Under the pieces are notes generated by a model that saw only the letters and a program-made list of their open reading frames with translations, was not told the DNA's origin and made no database searches. A DNA stretch of 64,000 bases from Berberis thunbergii (lineage: Eukaryota > Streptophyta > Magnoliopsida > Ranunculales > Berberidaceae), in contig QNQO01000457.1 in NCBI GenBank assembly GCA_003290165.1, positions 682,001-746,000 of the forward strand. The letters are read 5' to 3'. This document shows positions 46,753-58,831 of the stretch, piece after piece (position 1 is the stretch's first letter; every line of letters begins with the position of its first letter). Position numbers and translations under genes: made by a program.

Positions 46753-49700
46753 TGATCTAGGCATTTTTTTTAACTAGCCCTTTTTACTTACCCATAACAT
46801 TAACTTTTTGTAGCCTTTTGAGCCATAGATTAACCTTTTATTTGTTAACCCATTAACCTTTACCCAACTTTACTGGGAATGTGTACGGATGAATATACTT
46901 GGTGTAAAAAGGCATGAAAGAGCAAAATATGAGATATTTCATAAATCCTCTAAGAAAGAAAGAAAAAGAAAGAAAAGAAAGCAGAAGAAGAATGTGAATG
47001 AGGATAAAGATGTGAGAATGAAGAAAAAAATTGATGGTGCGCAACATTGATTTATTCTTGACAGCCCTAATTGTTCGTTAAATGGGTGTATACATTCCTA
47101 GAAATTTTTGTTAGAATCCTTTGACATTCCTTAAACCAAGCCCCATTACAACCCAACAAAGTCCTAGTTGATCTTAGGAAAAGGTTGGTTTAGTAGATGT
47201 GGAGATTTAATAACCAAGACCTATGGTGTTTGATTCAACATTCCCAAAAGTAATTGATATTCTTGTCCATGAGATCATGTTCATTCCATTCTTGAAAAGT
47301 CCGTTTTTCATATTACTATATGTGAGATGATTGTTTTCCATTATTTACTCTTTTCCTCACATATAAACTGAGTGAAATACCAAATCTCTGAGTGCTTTAT
47401 TGTGAGTGACATGAGAGGTTTGAAGTCAAAACAAACTTTCTATAGGAGATTTAGTCATTATTTACTCTGAAATGAAAAGTTATGTTGACAGTGCTATCCA
47501 CACACACACATTGAGTTGAGGATGATTATGAAATTTTTCTAACCTTTGGAGAATATTAAATTATTTGGAGATTTGTTGATACACTAAAATGACACGGTTG
47601 GTGTCTTGCATTTCTTGAAGTTTTAAAATAAACACTGTTTGACCAAGTTTTGATTGAGTCAGTAATGTTTGTGGGTAACATTTCTGGAAACCCTCACGAG
47701 ACTATAACTCGTCCACTAGAGGTAATTTAGGGGTTTAAAGCATTGTTGCACGTTTAAGGTAAGTGCAACCGATGATTCCTGCGAAAGTGAGTTAGAATTT
47801 TCTTTTTTATTGTTTTGCTCGAGGACTAGCAAAATATAGGTTTGGGGGTATTTGATAGTCATGTAATTATTACATAATATACCCCTTAATTTATACATGT
47901 TAGTGTTTCGATTGTTATATCTTATAGTAATTATTTCGTTTTCATATCTTTGTAGGAATTTGAGCGTAAACGATGAAATTATATTAAGGCGACTATGTAA
48001 GGAATTGCACTTGGTGGTGGTACAAAGTAGAGAGAGAAAACATAAACCAAACCCTAAACCAAACCCTAATCCATAAACCCTAAACCAAACCCTAATCCAT
48101 AAACCCTAAGCCCAAACCCAATCAACCCATATTCTTCCAAATCATTCCATATTCTCCACCCACTAAATATATTCTCCACCCACTAAACAACCACCACATC
48201 ATTCCATATTCTCCACCCACTAAACATCCACCACATGCCATATTCTCCAACATCCATCCTCTATTCATGTGGGTGCTTAAAAACCAATGAAGAGGATAGC
48301 AATAGGGGAGGGAGGAAGAGAAGGGAACAGATTGGAAGGAGAGATCAAACCCTCTTCCTCCTCTCAAGGTGATTCCCACCACAGCCACCCTCGCCACCAC
48401 AGTCTCATCGCCATCGCCACCACCGATTACCACCACCAATTCCGCCACCGTTCTCGCGCCACCACCGCGAAACAGGGGCGTGACAATCCTGTTTAGCGTT
48501 CAACTTTTCCATCGCCACCACCCCTGCTCCTCTCCCCTGTCCACACAACCACCACCACCTTCGCACGAGTCCCACCACCACAACAGGCCACGAACCAGCA
48601 CCGCCACGCGCGAAAACCACCGCGAAACAGAGCACCACCGCGAAAACAGGGAACCTCTGTTTCGATTTGATCTTCCTGATTTTCAATTGTTTTTGTTGTT
48701 CCTCACCATCTCTCTCTTCTTTGCAGGTTCTAGGATCAATAGGAGTCGAGGGAAGGTCGCGAGGAGCGACGGAAGCCGCGGGAACAGCCGCGACAGGAAG
48801 CGAAAACAGGGAGTTTTCCTCCCGACTTCTCTCTGTCTGTTTTTGCTGTTTTTCGGGGTTTTCTTCACTCTATTTCTTCTTTGCAGGTACTAGAGTCACG
48901 AGGGAGACGAGGGAGACCGCGAGGAGCGAAAACGAGGCCGCGAGAGCCGCCGTCTCGCTGGAGAAGAAGACTGAAAATCGCGGAGTTACTGTTGTAGTAC
49001 TGTAGCAGTTACTGTAGCAGGCGGCGGAAATGGTTTTAAATCGAGTTTTCTGGCTATTTCCACCCACAGAATTGCTCTGTACCACCACAGAGCGGTTTTG
49101 GGTCATTTCCTCGGGATTCGTGCACACCCACACCCTGATTTGCTGAGTGCCACCATCAATTATTTTAAATTTATTTTACTGAATTAAGGTTTTATTGTTT
49201 AACAACAATTTATTTCTGAATATTGATTAACTGCTTTCACCTTTCATGTTCAATTAAAAATTGATATGTTTGGTAGTTAGATTTACCTTTGATTAATATT
49301 CAAAGCATTTGCTAAAAAGTTTTAAACTTGAACTTTGATTAAGTGTGCCCTAAAAAGACACTTAATGCTTGGTGAAAGTTCACTTGCTTGAGATAAATTG
49401 TTAATGTTTAAAAGAAACTTGACATAATTGGAATTGAAGATTTAATGATCACATCTTCGGTGTAAGCAAGGGATTCTCATCCCTAAAGCTTCTCGTTTAA
49501 TATCTCAGTAATTTAGATTTAAATATATTTTTGTTAGCTCATCGGTGAATCCAAACCGCACAAAATCCATTCCATCCATCTTATCATTTTATTTTGTTTT
49601 ATTTTTCTTATCTTTAATTTATTTTAGTTTAGTTTTAAAAACACTGTAACCCCATTTTTCTATAAATTAGTGTAGATAAAATCTAAATTTCAATTGCATC

Positions 49701-49819
49701 CACTTTCCTCGTGGGATCGACCCGTACTTGCCGTTGTCTACCAGTTAGGCACCGTGCACTTGCGGTATTACAAGTGGGTTAAATTAACCTGTTAATTTAG
49801 GTTAGTTAAATCCGCATTA
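46753..49819 (+). repeat. Athila-like LTR 2 (middle)
   Basis: 3067 bp, nearly identical to LTRs 1 and 3. It differs mainly by single-base indels and by one fewer telomere-like unit than LTR 1. Confidence 0.9.
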
Positions 49820-49826
49820 AGTTTTT

Positions 49827-49844
49827 TGGCGCCGTTGCCGGGGA
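49827..49844 (+). promoter_or_regulatory. primer-binding site, Athila-like copy 2 (tRNA-Asp type)
   Basis: TGGCGCCGTTGCCGGGGA seven bases after LTR 2. Confidence 0.88.
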
Positions 49845-51149
49845 AGGTTGCGTTATAATTGAATTTAAGATTTATTTTCACTAATTAAAAAAAAAAAATC
49901 AAAAAAAAAATTATTTTATTTTGTTCTTTTACACTCATTTTGTGTTTGATTTTGCAGATTACACGTTCCTCGAGTATATTGGACGATCCCTGCAAAAACA
50001 TCAAGCAAATTTTAATTTTTTTATTTTGTGAGGAGAGTTTTAATTTTATTTTCACCTCGTTCTACGAGTGTGTGGTGTAATAATTTTTAATTTTTACTAT
50101 TTTTCATTTTGTTTAATCAAAAAAAAAAAACCCAAAATTTTCTAAGTCAAAAGAAGTTATAGGGAAACAATTTTAATTGTTACCCAATAATTTTATGATT
50201 TAGAAATCCGACTTCTAAGACCAAGACCAGTAAATTTATTTGCATGTGCTTGTGTGTTGATTGAAACTGATAAAAAGAAGTCGGACCTTTTTTTTTGAAT
50301 TGTGCTAACTTTTTGTGCAGATTGGAATACGCACACTGTAAGTATTTCTATCACACGCAATGTATTAGCGACCGGGTGCTTGGTGTAATTGGTTGAAATT
50401 GTGTGATTGGTTGTTTAATTTCTGTAATTGTGGATGCTAAACTTTAGTAATTCATAATAAGCAGACCCAGCTTTTAAATAGAAACTGGTGGGACTTGATA
50501 TCCCCACCTCATCACTCCAGCTGTGTGCAACCAATAGCCTAACATAATTAAAATCAATTAGCAAGTTAGATAGAGCCATCTTTTAGGTACGGTGTTCATA
50601 GGACAACCAAAGACCAAGGTGAATCTAATAATTTTTGTGTTGACTCAAGCTAAAAGTGACGATGGGTTTAATCATTCAATGAACTCCGAGAGGCCACTGC
50701 CACAAGGGTAATTTATCCGGTACGCCGAGTCATAAGTAAGCTACAATCCACAAGAAGAATTGGTGTAACCAACAGTTTTTGGTTAGGAACACAAGCCTCA
50801 AGTGTGCATTTAACATCACATCGTTCTCACATCTATTGGCTTACAGAGCGGTAGCACAAGGAAGTACTTAATTGGACCATTGTGACCTCCTTCTCTTGTG
50901 CGATAATCCGGTTTCTTTGAAACAAAACTCTAGCCTACTGATTTTGAACTTTGCGGTGTAAAGTGTACACTCTTAGGATCAACTTGTAGTACCCATTGTT
51001 GTGTCATAAATATTACATAAGAAATAATTGTCCCCCAAAGATAAAAAGATAATTGATCTCAAAAACGTTTATTGCTTAGGGAGGCATGTTTCTTGTGCAT
51101 TTATTGGTTGTTGATTGCGTGTGAGTCTGTGCATATTTTGTTTAGAGTT

Positions 51150-51179
<30 letters not shown>

Positions 51180-51180
<1 letters not shown>

Positions 51181-52322
51181 TGAACACAAGGGATTATCTA
51201 GCCTATTTTTCCGAGCAAGTCAATTCATTTTATGACATGCGACAACCTGAGTATGATCCATATTTAGATTATTACCAAGGTGTAGCTTATCATTCTGACT
51301 TCTCATGGGCTCATGGTCAGTACCATGAAAGCCCTCTAGACACTCCTCAGACTCCTCAAGCTTTCATTCCTGATAATGAGTTAGAGGCTATAATGAACAT
51401 TTTTATACAGCGAACAGGGGAAATGCTTGAGCAAAATTTTCAGGCTATCACAGATTTGACAACTATTTTTCAACAAAACTCTCAAGCTATCCAGAAACTT
51501 GAGATGACTGTGAGTCAGATAGTTGAGTCACTTCCTGAGATAGAGTCAGATAAATTCCCTAGTGACTCATTTATTGATGAACCTGTCAATTATGAGACAC
51601 TACAAACATCTCCTTCCCATGTTGACTCATGCCTCTCTAGTGACTCATGCATCGAATCAACCTGTGACCATTCTTTAGAGTCTCCTCTTGACTGTTTAGA
51701 GGCTTGTTTGACTCAATTTAGTTTAGACTTTGATGTTGATGATTCCATTAGGGAAGTCAATGATTTGCTTGACTCAGTCCCCATTGTGGATCCTAGTTAT
51801 AAATGGCAGTCTAAAGTGAAGCCTCTTCCACTCAGTGAGTCAAAACTAGCCCCATCAGTTGAGCCACCTGAGCTTAACCTTAAACAATTACCTGACACCC
51901 TCAGGTATGCATTTTCAGGTGATGAGTTGTCTAGACCAACATCTCTATGTGATTCATGTGATGAGCTTGTACCACTTGATATATCCATCGTCTCATCTAC
52001 TTGCATCACATTCCCATTTACTAAGGCTACTTTCACCAATCCCTTGTGCTGTATTGAGGATTTCAGTTTTCACCATCCTGATGTGAAAATTATCCAATCT
52101 TTTGATTTGGAACCATACATAGGATGTTCCCTTTTTGGAGCACGCAAAAATCCTCTAATTATGACTACTGGTCACTTTTGGGATGTCCTATTGTATTTGG
52201 TGCCCCATGTGATTGCTATATTTGGGTGGACTGATCCTCAACTGTTCAGGTTGTTGATATACGACCATGAACTACGTATTTGTCATATTCTTCCTCTACA
52301 TTTGTTGATACACCATTTTTAG
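51180..52322 (+). CDS. 380-residue ORF of the non-autonomous Athila-like element
   Basis: Start chosen at the ATG directly after a 22-base A run; an upstream in-frame ATG at 51072 would add a poly-Lys segment and is less likely. Residues 1-70 are Tyr/Asp/Pro-rich. A helical stretch of about 45 residues follows (QNFQAITDLTTIFQQNSQAI then QKLEMTVSQIVESL), like the C-terminal coiled part of Athila gag. A Ser/Asp/Cys-rich linker comes next, then KLAPSVEPPELNLKQLPDTL and RYAFSGDE, which match the segment just before RT in Athila pol. The ORF therefore joins part of gag to part of the pre-RT linker, with no protease, RT or integrase. The last 80 residues are hydrophobic and unlike pol. It is a retroelement relic protein, possibly still expressed. 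Confidence 0.7.
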
Positions 52323-53260
52323 GAAGAATATTTGTCGGGCTGATGACGGTAAACCAAGCGCTCCTAGGAGGCAGCCTAGCTTTAGTTGTGTGGTTTTTGC
52401 TGTTAGTCTGGATTGATTTTCGAGTACCCTATTTAGTTGTGTTTCACTCATACTCGTTAGCTCCCGTAACAGTTTTGACTTCCAACTTGCTTTTTCTTTT
52501 TAGTTTTCTTTGTTAGTGTCGAGTCCGCATTTTATCGATTTCTAATGAAAACTCCATGGTTCTTATGTTTGTGAGCCTCATTGATGGATGACTTCTTGGA
52601 AATTGGTAAAATCTTCACCGCGGTAATACTGTTCTAACCTCCTCTCCTGTACTTATTTCATTCATTTGTAAGAATTATTTTGTTAAACATTGAGGACAAT
52701 GTTTGGATTAGGTTTGGGGGTAGGTTCATGAGTCGGTGAATTTTTCATTTTTACGTAGTGTTTTCTTTTCTTATTCTTTAAAAAAAAAAAAAAAAAACAA
52801 ATTGCTTTTCTGTCAAGAAAATTTGGTCTTTTGAGAAAATGGATTGTAAATGTTTTATGCTCAAGAAAATGCAAACTAACTTGACATATTGGTATATCGA
52901 TAAAGACCGAAAGTTTAGTATGATCCTTAAGTTAGATCTGGTTCATAAGATTTTTCAACTCGATTATCTTTGCACCATGAGCCATGTTAGCATAACTTGA
53001 AGTTGATGAGTGAAATATATACTAGAAAACCTTAGAATAATAGTGGAGACTTAACCCTGAAAGTTTTGAGCCTTTCTATTTTTCTGAGGGTTATACATAA
53101 GCTCTGATTTTTCTTGAGTCCGTATTATCTCGTTGATGATCTCATTATTCTAATTTTTCTGATCAATTGCTTTGGGAATGACATAAAAATTGATTTATTA
53201 CACTAGAACTTCTTGGCTTATTCAATTGAGATGTCATAATACTGACCCGAACTTAGGAAA
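52323..53260 (+). other. 3' untranslated part of Athila-like internal region 2
   Basis: Same layout as 45963-46752, with the ACATTGAGGACAATGTTTGG tract at about 52688 and ACTTAGGAAA before LTR 3. Confidence 0.6.
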
Positions 53261-56200
53261 TGATCTAGGCATTTTTTTTAACTAGCCTTTTAACTTACCC
53301 ATAACATTAACTTTTTGTAGCCTTTTGAGCCATAGATTAACCTTTTATTGTTAACCCATTAACCTTTACCCAACTTTTCTGGGAATGTGTACGGATGAAT
53401 ATACTTGGTGTAAAAAGGCATGAAAGAGCAAAATATGAGATATTTCATAAATCCTCTAAGAAAGAAAGAAAAAGAAAGAAAAGAAAGCAGAAGAAGAATG
53501 TGAATGAGGATAAAGATGTGAGAATGAAGAAAAAAATTGATGGTGCGCAACATTGATTTATTCTTGACAGCCCTAATTGTTCGTTAAATGGGTGTATACA
53601 TTCCTAGAAATTTTTGTTAGAATCCTTTGACATTCCTTAAACCAAGCCCCATTACAACCCAACAAAGTCCTAGTTGATCTTAGGAAAAGGTTGGTTTAGT
53701 AGATGTGGAGATTTAATAACCAAGACCTATGGTGTTTGATTCAACATTCCCAAAAGTAATTGATATTCTTGTCCATGAGATCATGTTCATTCCATTCTTG
53801 AAAAGTCCGTTTTTCATATTACTATATGTGAGATGATTGTTTTCCATTATTTACTCTTTTCCTCACATATAAACTGAGTGAAATACCAAATCTCTGAGTG
53901 CTTTATTGTGAGTGACATGAGAGGTTTTAAGTCAAAACAAACTTTCTATAGGAGATTTAGTCATTATTTTACTCTGAAATGAAAAGTTATGTTGACAGTG
54001 CTATCCACACACACACATTGAGTTGAGGATGATTATGAAATTTTTCTAACCTTTGGAGAATATTAAATTATTTGGAGATTTGTTGATACACTAAAATGAC
54101 ACGGTTGGTTTCTTGCATTTCTTGAAGTTTTAAAATAAACATTGTTTGACCAAGTTTTGATTGAGTCAGTAATGTTTGTGGGTAACATTTCTGGAAACCC
54201 TCACGAGACTATAACTCGTCCACTAGAGGTAATCTAGGGGTTTAAAGCCTTGTTGCACGTTTAAGGTAAGTGCAACCGATGATTCCTGCGAAAGTGAGTT
54301 AGAATTTTCTTTTTTATTGTTTTGCTCGAGGACTAGCAAAATATAGGTTTGGGGGTATTTGATAGTCATGTAATTATTACATAATATACCCCTTAATTTA
54401 TACATGTTAGTATTTCGATTGTTATATCTTATAGTAATTATTTTGTTTTCATATCTTTGTAGGAATTTGAGCGTAAACGATGAAATTATATTAAGGCGAC
54501 TATGTAAGGAATTGCACTTGGTGGTGGTACAAAGTAGAGAGAGAAAACATAAACCAAACCCTAAACAAAACCCTAATCCATAAACCCTAAACCAAACCCT
54601 AATCCATAAACCCTAAGCCCAAACCCATATTCTTCCAAATCATTCCATATTCTCCACCCACTAAATATATTCTCCACCCACTAAACAACCACCACATCAT
54701 TCCATATTCTCCACCCACTAAACATCCACCACATGCCATATTCTCCAACATCCATCCTCTATTCATGTGGGTGCTTAAAAACCAATGAAGAGGATAGCAA
54801 TAGGGGAGGGAGGAAGAGAAGGGAACAGATTGGAAGGAGAGATCAAACCCTATTCCTCCTCTCAAGGTGATTCCCACCACAGCCACCCTCGCCACCACAG
54901 TCTCATCGCCATCGCCACCACCGATTACCACCACCAATTCCGCCACCGTTCTCGCGCCACCACCGCGAAACAGGGGCGTGACAACCCTGTTTAGCGTTCA
55001 ACTTTTCCATCGCCACCACCCCTGCTCCTCTCCCCTGTCCACACAACCACCACCACCTTCGCACGAGTCCCACCACCACAACAGGCCACGAACCAGCACC
55101 GCCACCGCGGCGAAACCACCGCGAAACAGAGCACCACCGCGAAAACAGGGAACCTCTGTTTCGATTTGATCTTCCTGATTTTCAATTGTTTTTGTTGTTC
55201 CTCACCATCTCTCTCTTCTTTGCAGGTTCTAGGATCAATAGGAGTCGCGGGAAGGTCGCGAGGAGCGACGGAAGCCGCGGGAACAGCCGCGACAGGAAGC
55301 CGCGGGAACAGCCGCGACAGGAAGCGAAAACAGGGAGTTTTCCTCCCGACTTCTCTCTGTCTGTTTTTGCTGTTTTTCGGGGTTTTCTTCACTCTATTTC
55401 TTCTTTGCAGGTACTAGAGTCACGAGGGAGACCGCGAGGAGCGAAAACGAGGCCGCGAGAGCCGCCGTCTCGCTGGAGAAGAAGACTGAAAATCGCGGAG
55501 TTACTGTAGCAGTACTGTTGTAGTACTGTAGCAGTTACTGTAGCAGGCGGCGGAAATGGTTTTAAATCGAGTTTTCTGGCTATTTCCACCCACAGAATTG
55601 CTCTGTACCACCACAGAGCGGTTTTGAGTCATTTCCTCGGGATTCGTGCACACCCACACCCTGATTTGCTGAGTGCCACCATCAATTATTTTAAATTTAT
55701 TTTACTGAATTAAGGTTTATTGTTTAACAACAATTTATTTCTGAATATTGATTAACTGCTTTCACCTTTCATGTTCAATTAAAAATTGATATGTTTGGTA
55801 GTTAGATTTACCTTTGATTAATATTCAAAGCATTTGCTAAAAAGTTTTAAACTTGAACTTTGATTAAGTGTGCCCTAAAAAGACACTTAATGCTTGGTGA
55901 AAGTTCACTTGCTTGAGATAAATTGTTAATGTTTAAAAGAAACTTGACATAATTGGAATTGAAGATTTAATGATCACATCTTCGGTGTAAGCAAGGGATT
56001 ATCATCCCTAAAGCTTCTCGTTTAATATCTCAGTAATTTAGATTTAAATATATTTTTGTTAGCTCATCGGTGAATCCAAACCGCACAAAATCCATTCCAT
56101 CCATCTTATCATTTTATTTGTTTTATTTTCTTATCTTTAATTTATTTTTAGTTTAGTTTTAAAAACACTGTAACCCCATTTTTCTATAAATTAGTGTAGA

Positions 56201-56343
56201 TAAAATCTAAATTTCAATTGCATCCACTTTCCTCGTGGGATCGACCCGTACTTGCCGTTGTCTACCAGTTAGGCACCGTGCACTTGCGGTATTACAAGTG
56301 GGTTAAATTAACCTGTTAATTTAGGTTAGTTAAATCCGCATCA
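53261..56343 (+). repeat. Athila-like LTR 3
   Basis: 3083 bp, ending CCGCATCA where it rejoins element C. It has a private 25-bp direct duplication near 55276-55325 (GCGGGAACAGCCGCGACAGG twice) and an expanded GTAGCAGTACTGT segment near 55505. Confidence 0.9.
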
Positions 56344-57537
56344 GATATTGTGCCCATCTTGTGTATCCATGGTCTTCCGAGCAGCATGTTGTACACAGCA
56401 GGAGCATCGATGACGAGAAGTTTGTCATTAACACTCACTGCTTTCCTGGCTCTCCCGCTTCAACTGGTAGTCGAATTATTCCCAGTGGGTTACATTGCTC
56501 CCCACTGAAACCTACCATTGACTGATCGCTTGGTGAGAGCATCTCGGTGGTAAGGTTCATCCTTCGGAACGTTGTTAGGTATAAGAAGTTGGTCGAGCTG
56601 CCGATGTTGATCAATACTCTTTTGATTTCTCATTTAGCTATCATGACTGAAATCACTAAAACATCATTGTATGGGAAATAAATCCCATCAGCATATTCGC
56701 TTGAGAAGGTTAAGGTCCTTTGCATGGTGTGCGGATGGTTCTTGGAATTTGATTTTTATGCGTAAGTTTCTAACTGTGCGCTTCCTGGATCGATTGGATT
56801 GCTCTTTGTTTTCGCCTGTGTCATGCTAAACGTAGATTATTTCTTTTGCTTGCTCATTTGAAATGATTGTTTCGCCCTCGAGTTTGACGAACTTTCTGAG
56901 TCGTCCTTTTTTGATATGGCATTCAATTTCGTTTATTAGGCTGCGACATTCCTCGGTATCGTGGCCATAGTCATTGTGAAAGAGGCAGTGTATGCTCTTG
57001 CTCCAGTTTTTCGGATATCCTCTCATCCTTGGCGCCCATTTGACATCTTCTCTTCCTGCTATGGCTTCAAGAATCTCACTCTGACTTGCTATTAGAGTTG
57101 ATAATGTTCTCCCGTATTTGGGCTTCTTCAGTTGTAGGCTTTCGGACGTTCCTTGATTGGACTTGGAGCTATTGTTAGCTCGATGTCTCTTAAGCTGGGT
57201 GATTACTTCTCGAAAGTTGCTGCCCTGCAGGTCTCAGATGATCCTATCTATCGTCTCGATCACACTGTTCATATGAGCCATAAGCATCTCCACTCGGGGA
57301 TTCCCCATGATGTCAGAGATGTCTGAATTGTTATTTGCTAGAGTTCTCTTCCAGTAGGTATGGTTGTTTCAATGGTTGTCTTTGGATCGGTATTGGGCAA
57401 CATGTCATTAGGTTGAAGATTTATGGAGTATTTCATTGATATTATGCTCGAGTTGCGCAAGCTTTGTTACTATGAATCTTATTTTTTTTATTCTTTTTGA
57501 AAGAAAAACTTGTCGTTCCCCACAGACAGCGCCAAAC
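56344..57537 (-). pseudogene. element C gag knuckle and protease-end region
   Basis: Next to the Athila-like edge the minus strand reads NMLLGRPWIHKMGTIS, the conserved end of the protease / start of the pre-RT linker. Further on, 56826-57026 reads CLFHNDYGHDTEECRSL, the gag zinc knuckle, with a basic KKGRLRKFVKLEGE after it. The rest up to the primer site at 57537 is too short (about 500 bases) for a full gag, so gag is internally deleted. The region between protease and RT that normally links LGRPWIH to the RT start is missing on both sides of the nested block. Confidence 0.8.
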
Positions 57538-58826
57538 TGATGCGTCTAAAATCATTCTCCTGTGAGTTTGACCTGCAAAACAACTGTTAGACTGCTAAGG
57601 ACCACCTTTGTGATGGCCGAAGGCATTCCAATGCTTAAGTCAGTAAACAGTGTTCTAAAAATCGCTAGGCACTGGGCGGGCGGCGAGCTGGTGCCTAGCG
57701 CCCAGGGGCCTAGGCGGGTGCCTAGGCGGGCGCCTAGGCGGCACCTAGGCGGTCTTAGGTTTTGTATTATTACTTTAATAATTTACAAAAGTTAAGCATA
57801 ATACATTATCAATTACATCCAATTTAATGCCAGTATACATATGCAAAATTTAAAAACATGAAAAATTACCAATAGTGAACAAAATTTATTAAAACTCAAA
57901 TGACTGAAGTTGGTCATGATGGGTACTTTATATAAATTTGAATGTGTACTCTTTTATTTTTCTTCAAATTGCATAAATAACCTCAGTTATATTTGATAAA
58001 ATCTACATTAGTAAAATTGGTACCGACAGATCATTCGAGAATTCCATTAAGTAATCATCATTTGCTACATTTAGACATATACTGAATAAAAAATAATTAA
58101 ATAGTTTATTATTAAAAAGTAGGAAATAAAATAAAATAAGAACACAATTAGCCATATTAAAAATTTTAAAAAAATTAAAAAAAATTTTAAAAAAATAAAA
58201 ATCGCCCAGACCGCCTAGAGTCCGCCTAGAGTCCGCCTAGGCCGCCTAGACCCCGCCTAGGCCGCCCAGACCCGCCCAGCCGCCCAGACAGCCCGCCCAG
58301 CCATTAATCTGGGCGGTTTTCCACCTTCTAGCGCCTAGGCGGCCGCCTAGACCGATTTTTAGAACATTGACTCTGTTAAAAGAATGATGTATATCTGGAC
58401 AAAACTCAATTAAGTTGCATACATTTGTCGAATGTTCCCTTTACCTTACATAATGGTCGCGATTAACTCTCTGCGTTACTTAAGCTTGTGAGGAGCAACA
58501 GAAGGAGATGTTTATTGTGACAATCTCCTCCTTAATGGAGATGCATTTGTGGAGGAGTTACTCCCTCTACGGCTCTTTTTTGGTGCAACGTTCCTCTTCT
58601 TTATGAGAGAACTCGTATTGGGCCTGGACTTGGGCTTTGATTTGTTGGGCCTAGATTATGGCCTTTTATATCTCCTTAGTGGTGGGCCTAGTTCGGGCCT
58701 CTATAATTGGCCTCATTCTTCTTGGGCTTTATAAGCTGACACAATAGATTTGATGTTGTCTTCTTGTGATGGATATTTATGCCACAAGTACGGTTGTGAT
58801 GATCAGTTTATTTTGATGTATCATTA
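57538..58826 (-). repeat. element C, 5' LTR (right copy), split by a hAT-type element
   Basis: Homologous to 33674-34228: the first 110 bases precede the insertion and the remainder (58370-58826) follows it. It ends GTATCATTA (CA changed to TA), then TSD TACAT. Confidence 0.85.
57648..58369. mobile_element. hAT-type non-autonomous element with CCTAGGCGG ends, copy 2
   Basis: 722 bp beginning CAGTGTTCTAAAAATCG and ending CGATTTTTAGAACATTG. GCCTAGGCGG motifs are repeated at both ends in opposite orientation, with an AT-rich centre almost identical in order to copy 1 at 21506-22155. No clear 8-bp duplication is left (TCAGTAAA against ACTCTGTT). Confidence 0.85.
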
Positions 58827-58831
58827 TACAT

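Larger units (their letters stand above)
40221..56343 (+). mobile_element. Athila-like block: LTR-internal-LTR-internal-LTR
   Basis: Three near-identical LTRs of about 3.1 kb (40221-43313, 46753-49819, 53261-56343) alternate with two near-identical internal regions of about 3.44 kb. The LTRs begin TGATCTAGGC and end CCGCATTA or CCGCATCA. Both internals start with the tRNA-Asp-type primer site TGGCGCCGTTGCCGGGGA and contain the Athila-type ACATTGAGGACAATGTTTGG tract. The internal ORF lacks RT and integrase, so the family is non-autonomous. I see no target duplication at the outer edges. The structure fits unequal recombination between LTRs of two copies. Confidence 0.9.
33674..58826 (-). mobile_element. 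element C: decayed Tat-like Ty3/gypsy retrotransposon
   Basis: LTRs at 33674-34228 and 57538-58826 (the right copy enlarged by a nested hAT-type element) and TSD TACAT (33669-33673 and 58827-58831). The minus-strand order from the right is: primer site TTTGGCGCTGTCTGTGGGG, gag with knuckle, protease part, then RT, RNase H, a second RNase H, integrase, untranslated DNA, antisense gene, purine tract and LTR. The second RNase H domain after the first is the hallmark of the Tat lineage. The 16.1-kb Athila-like block at 40221-56343 splits pol between protease and RT. Confidence 0.88.

Noticed and set aside
33674..58826. Treating 40-56 kb as part of element C's own long terminal or internal sequence
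   Set aside because: It has its own LTR ends, its own tRNA-Asp primer sites and the opposite orientation, and it splits the pol of element C.
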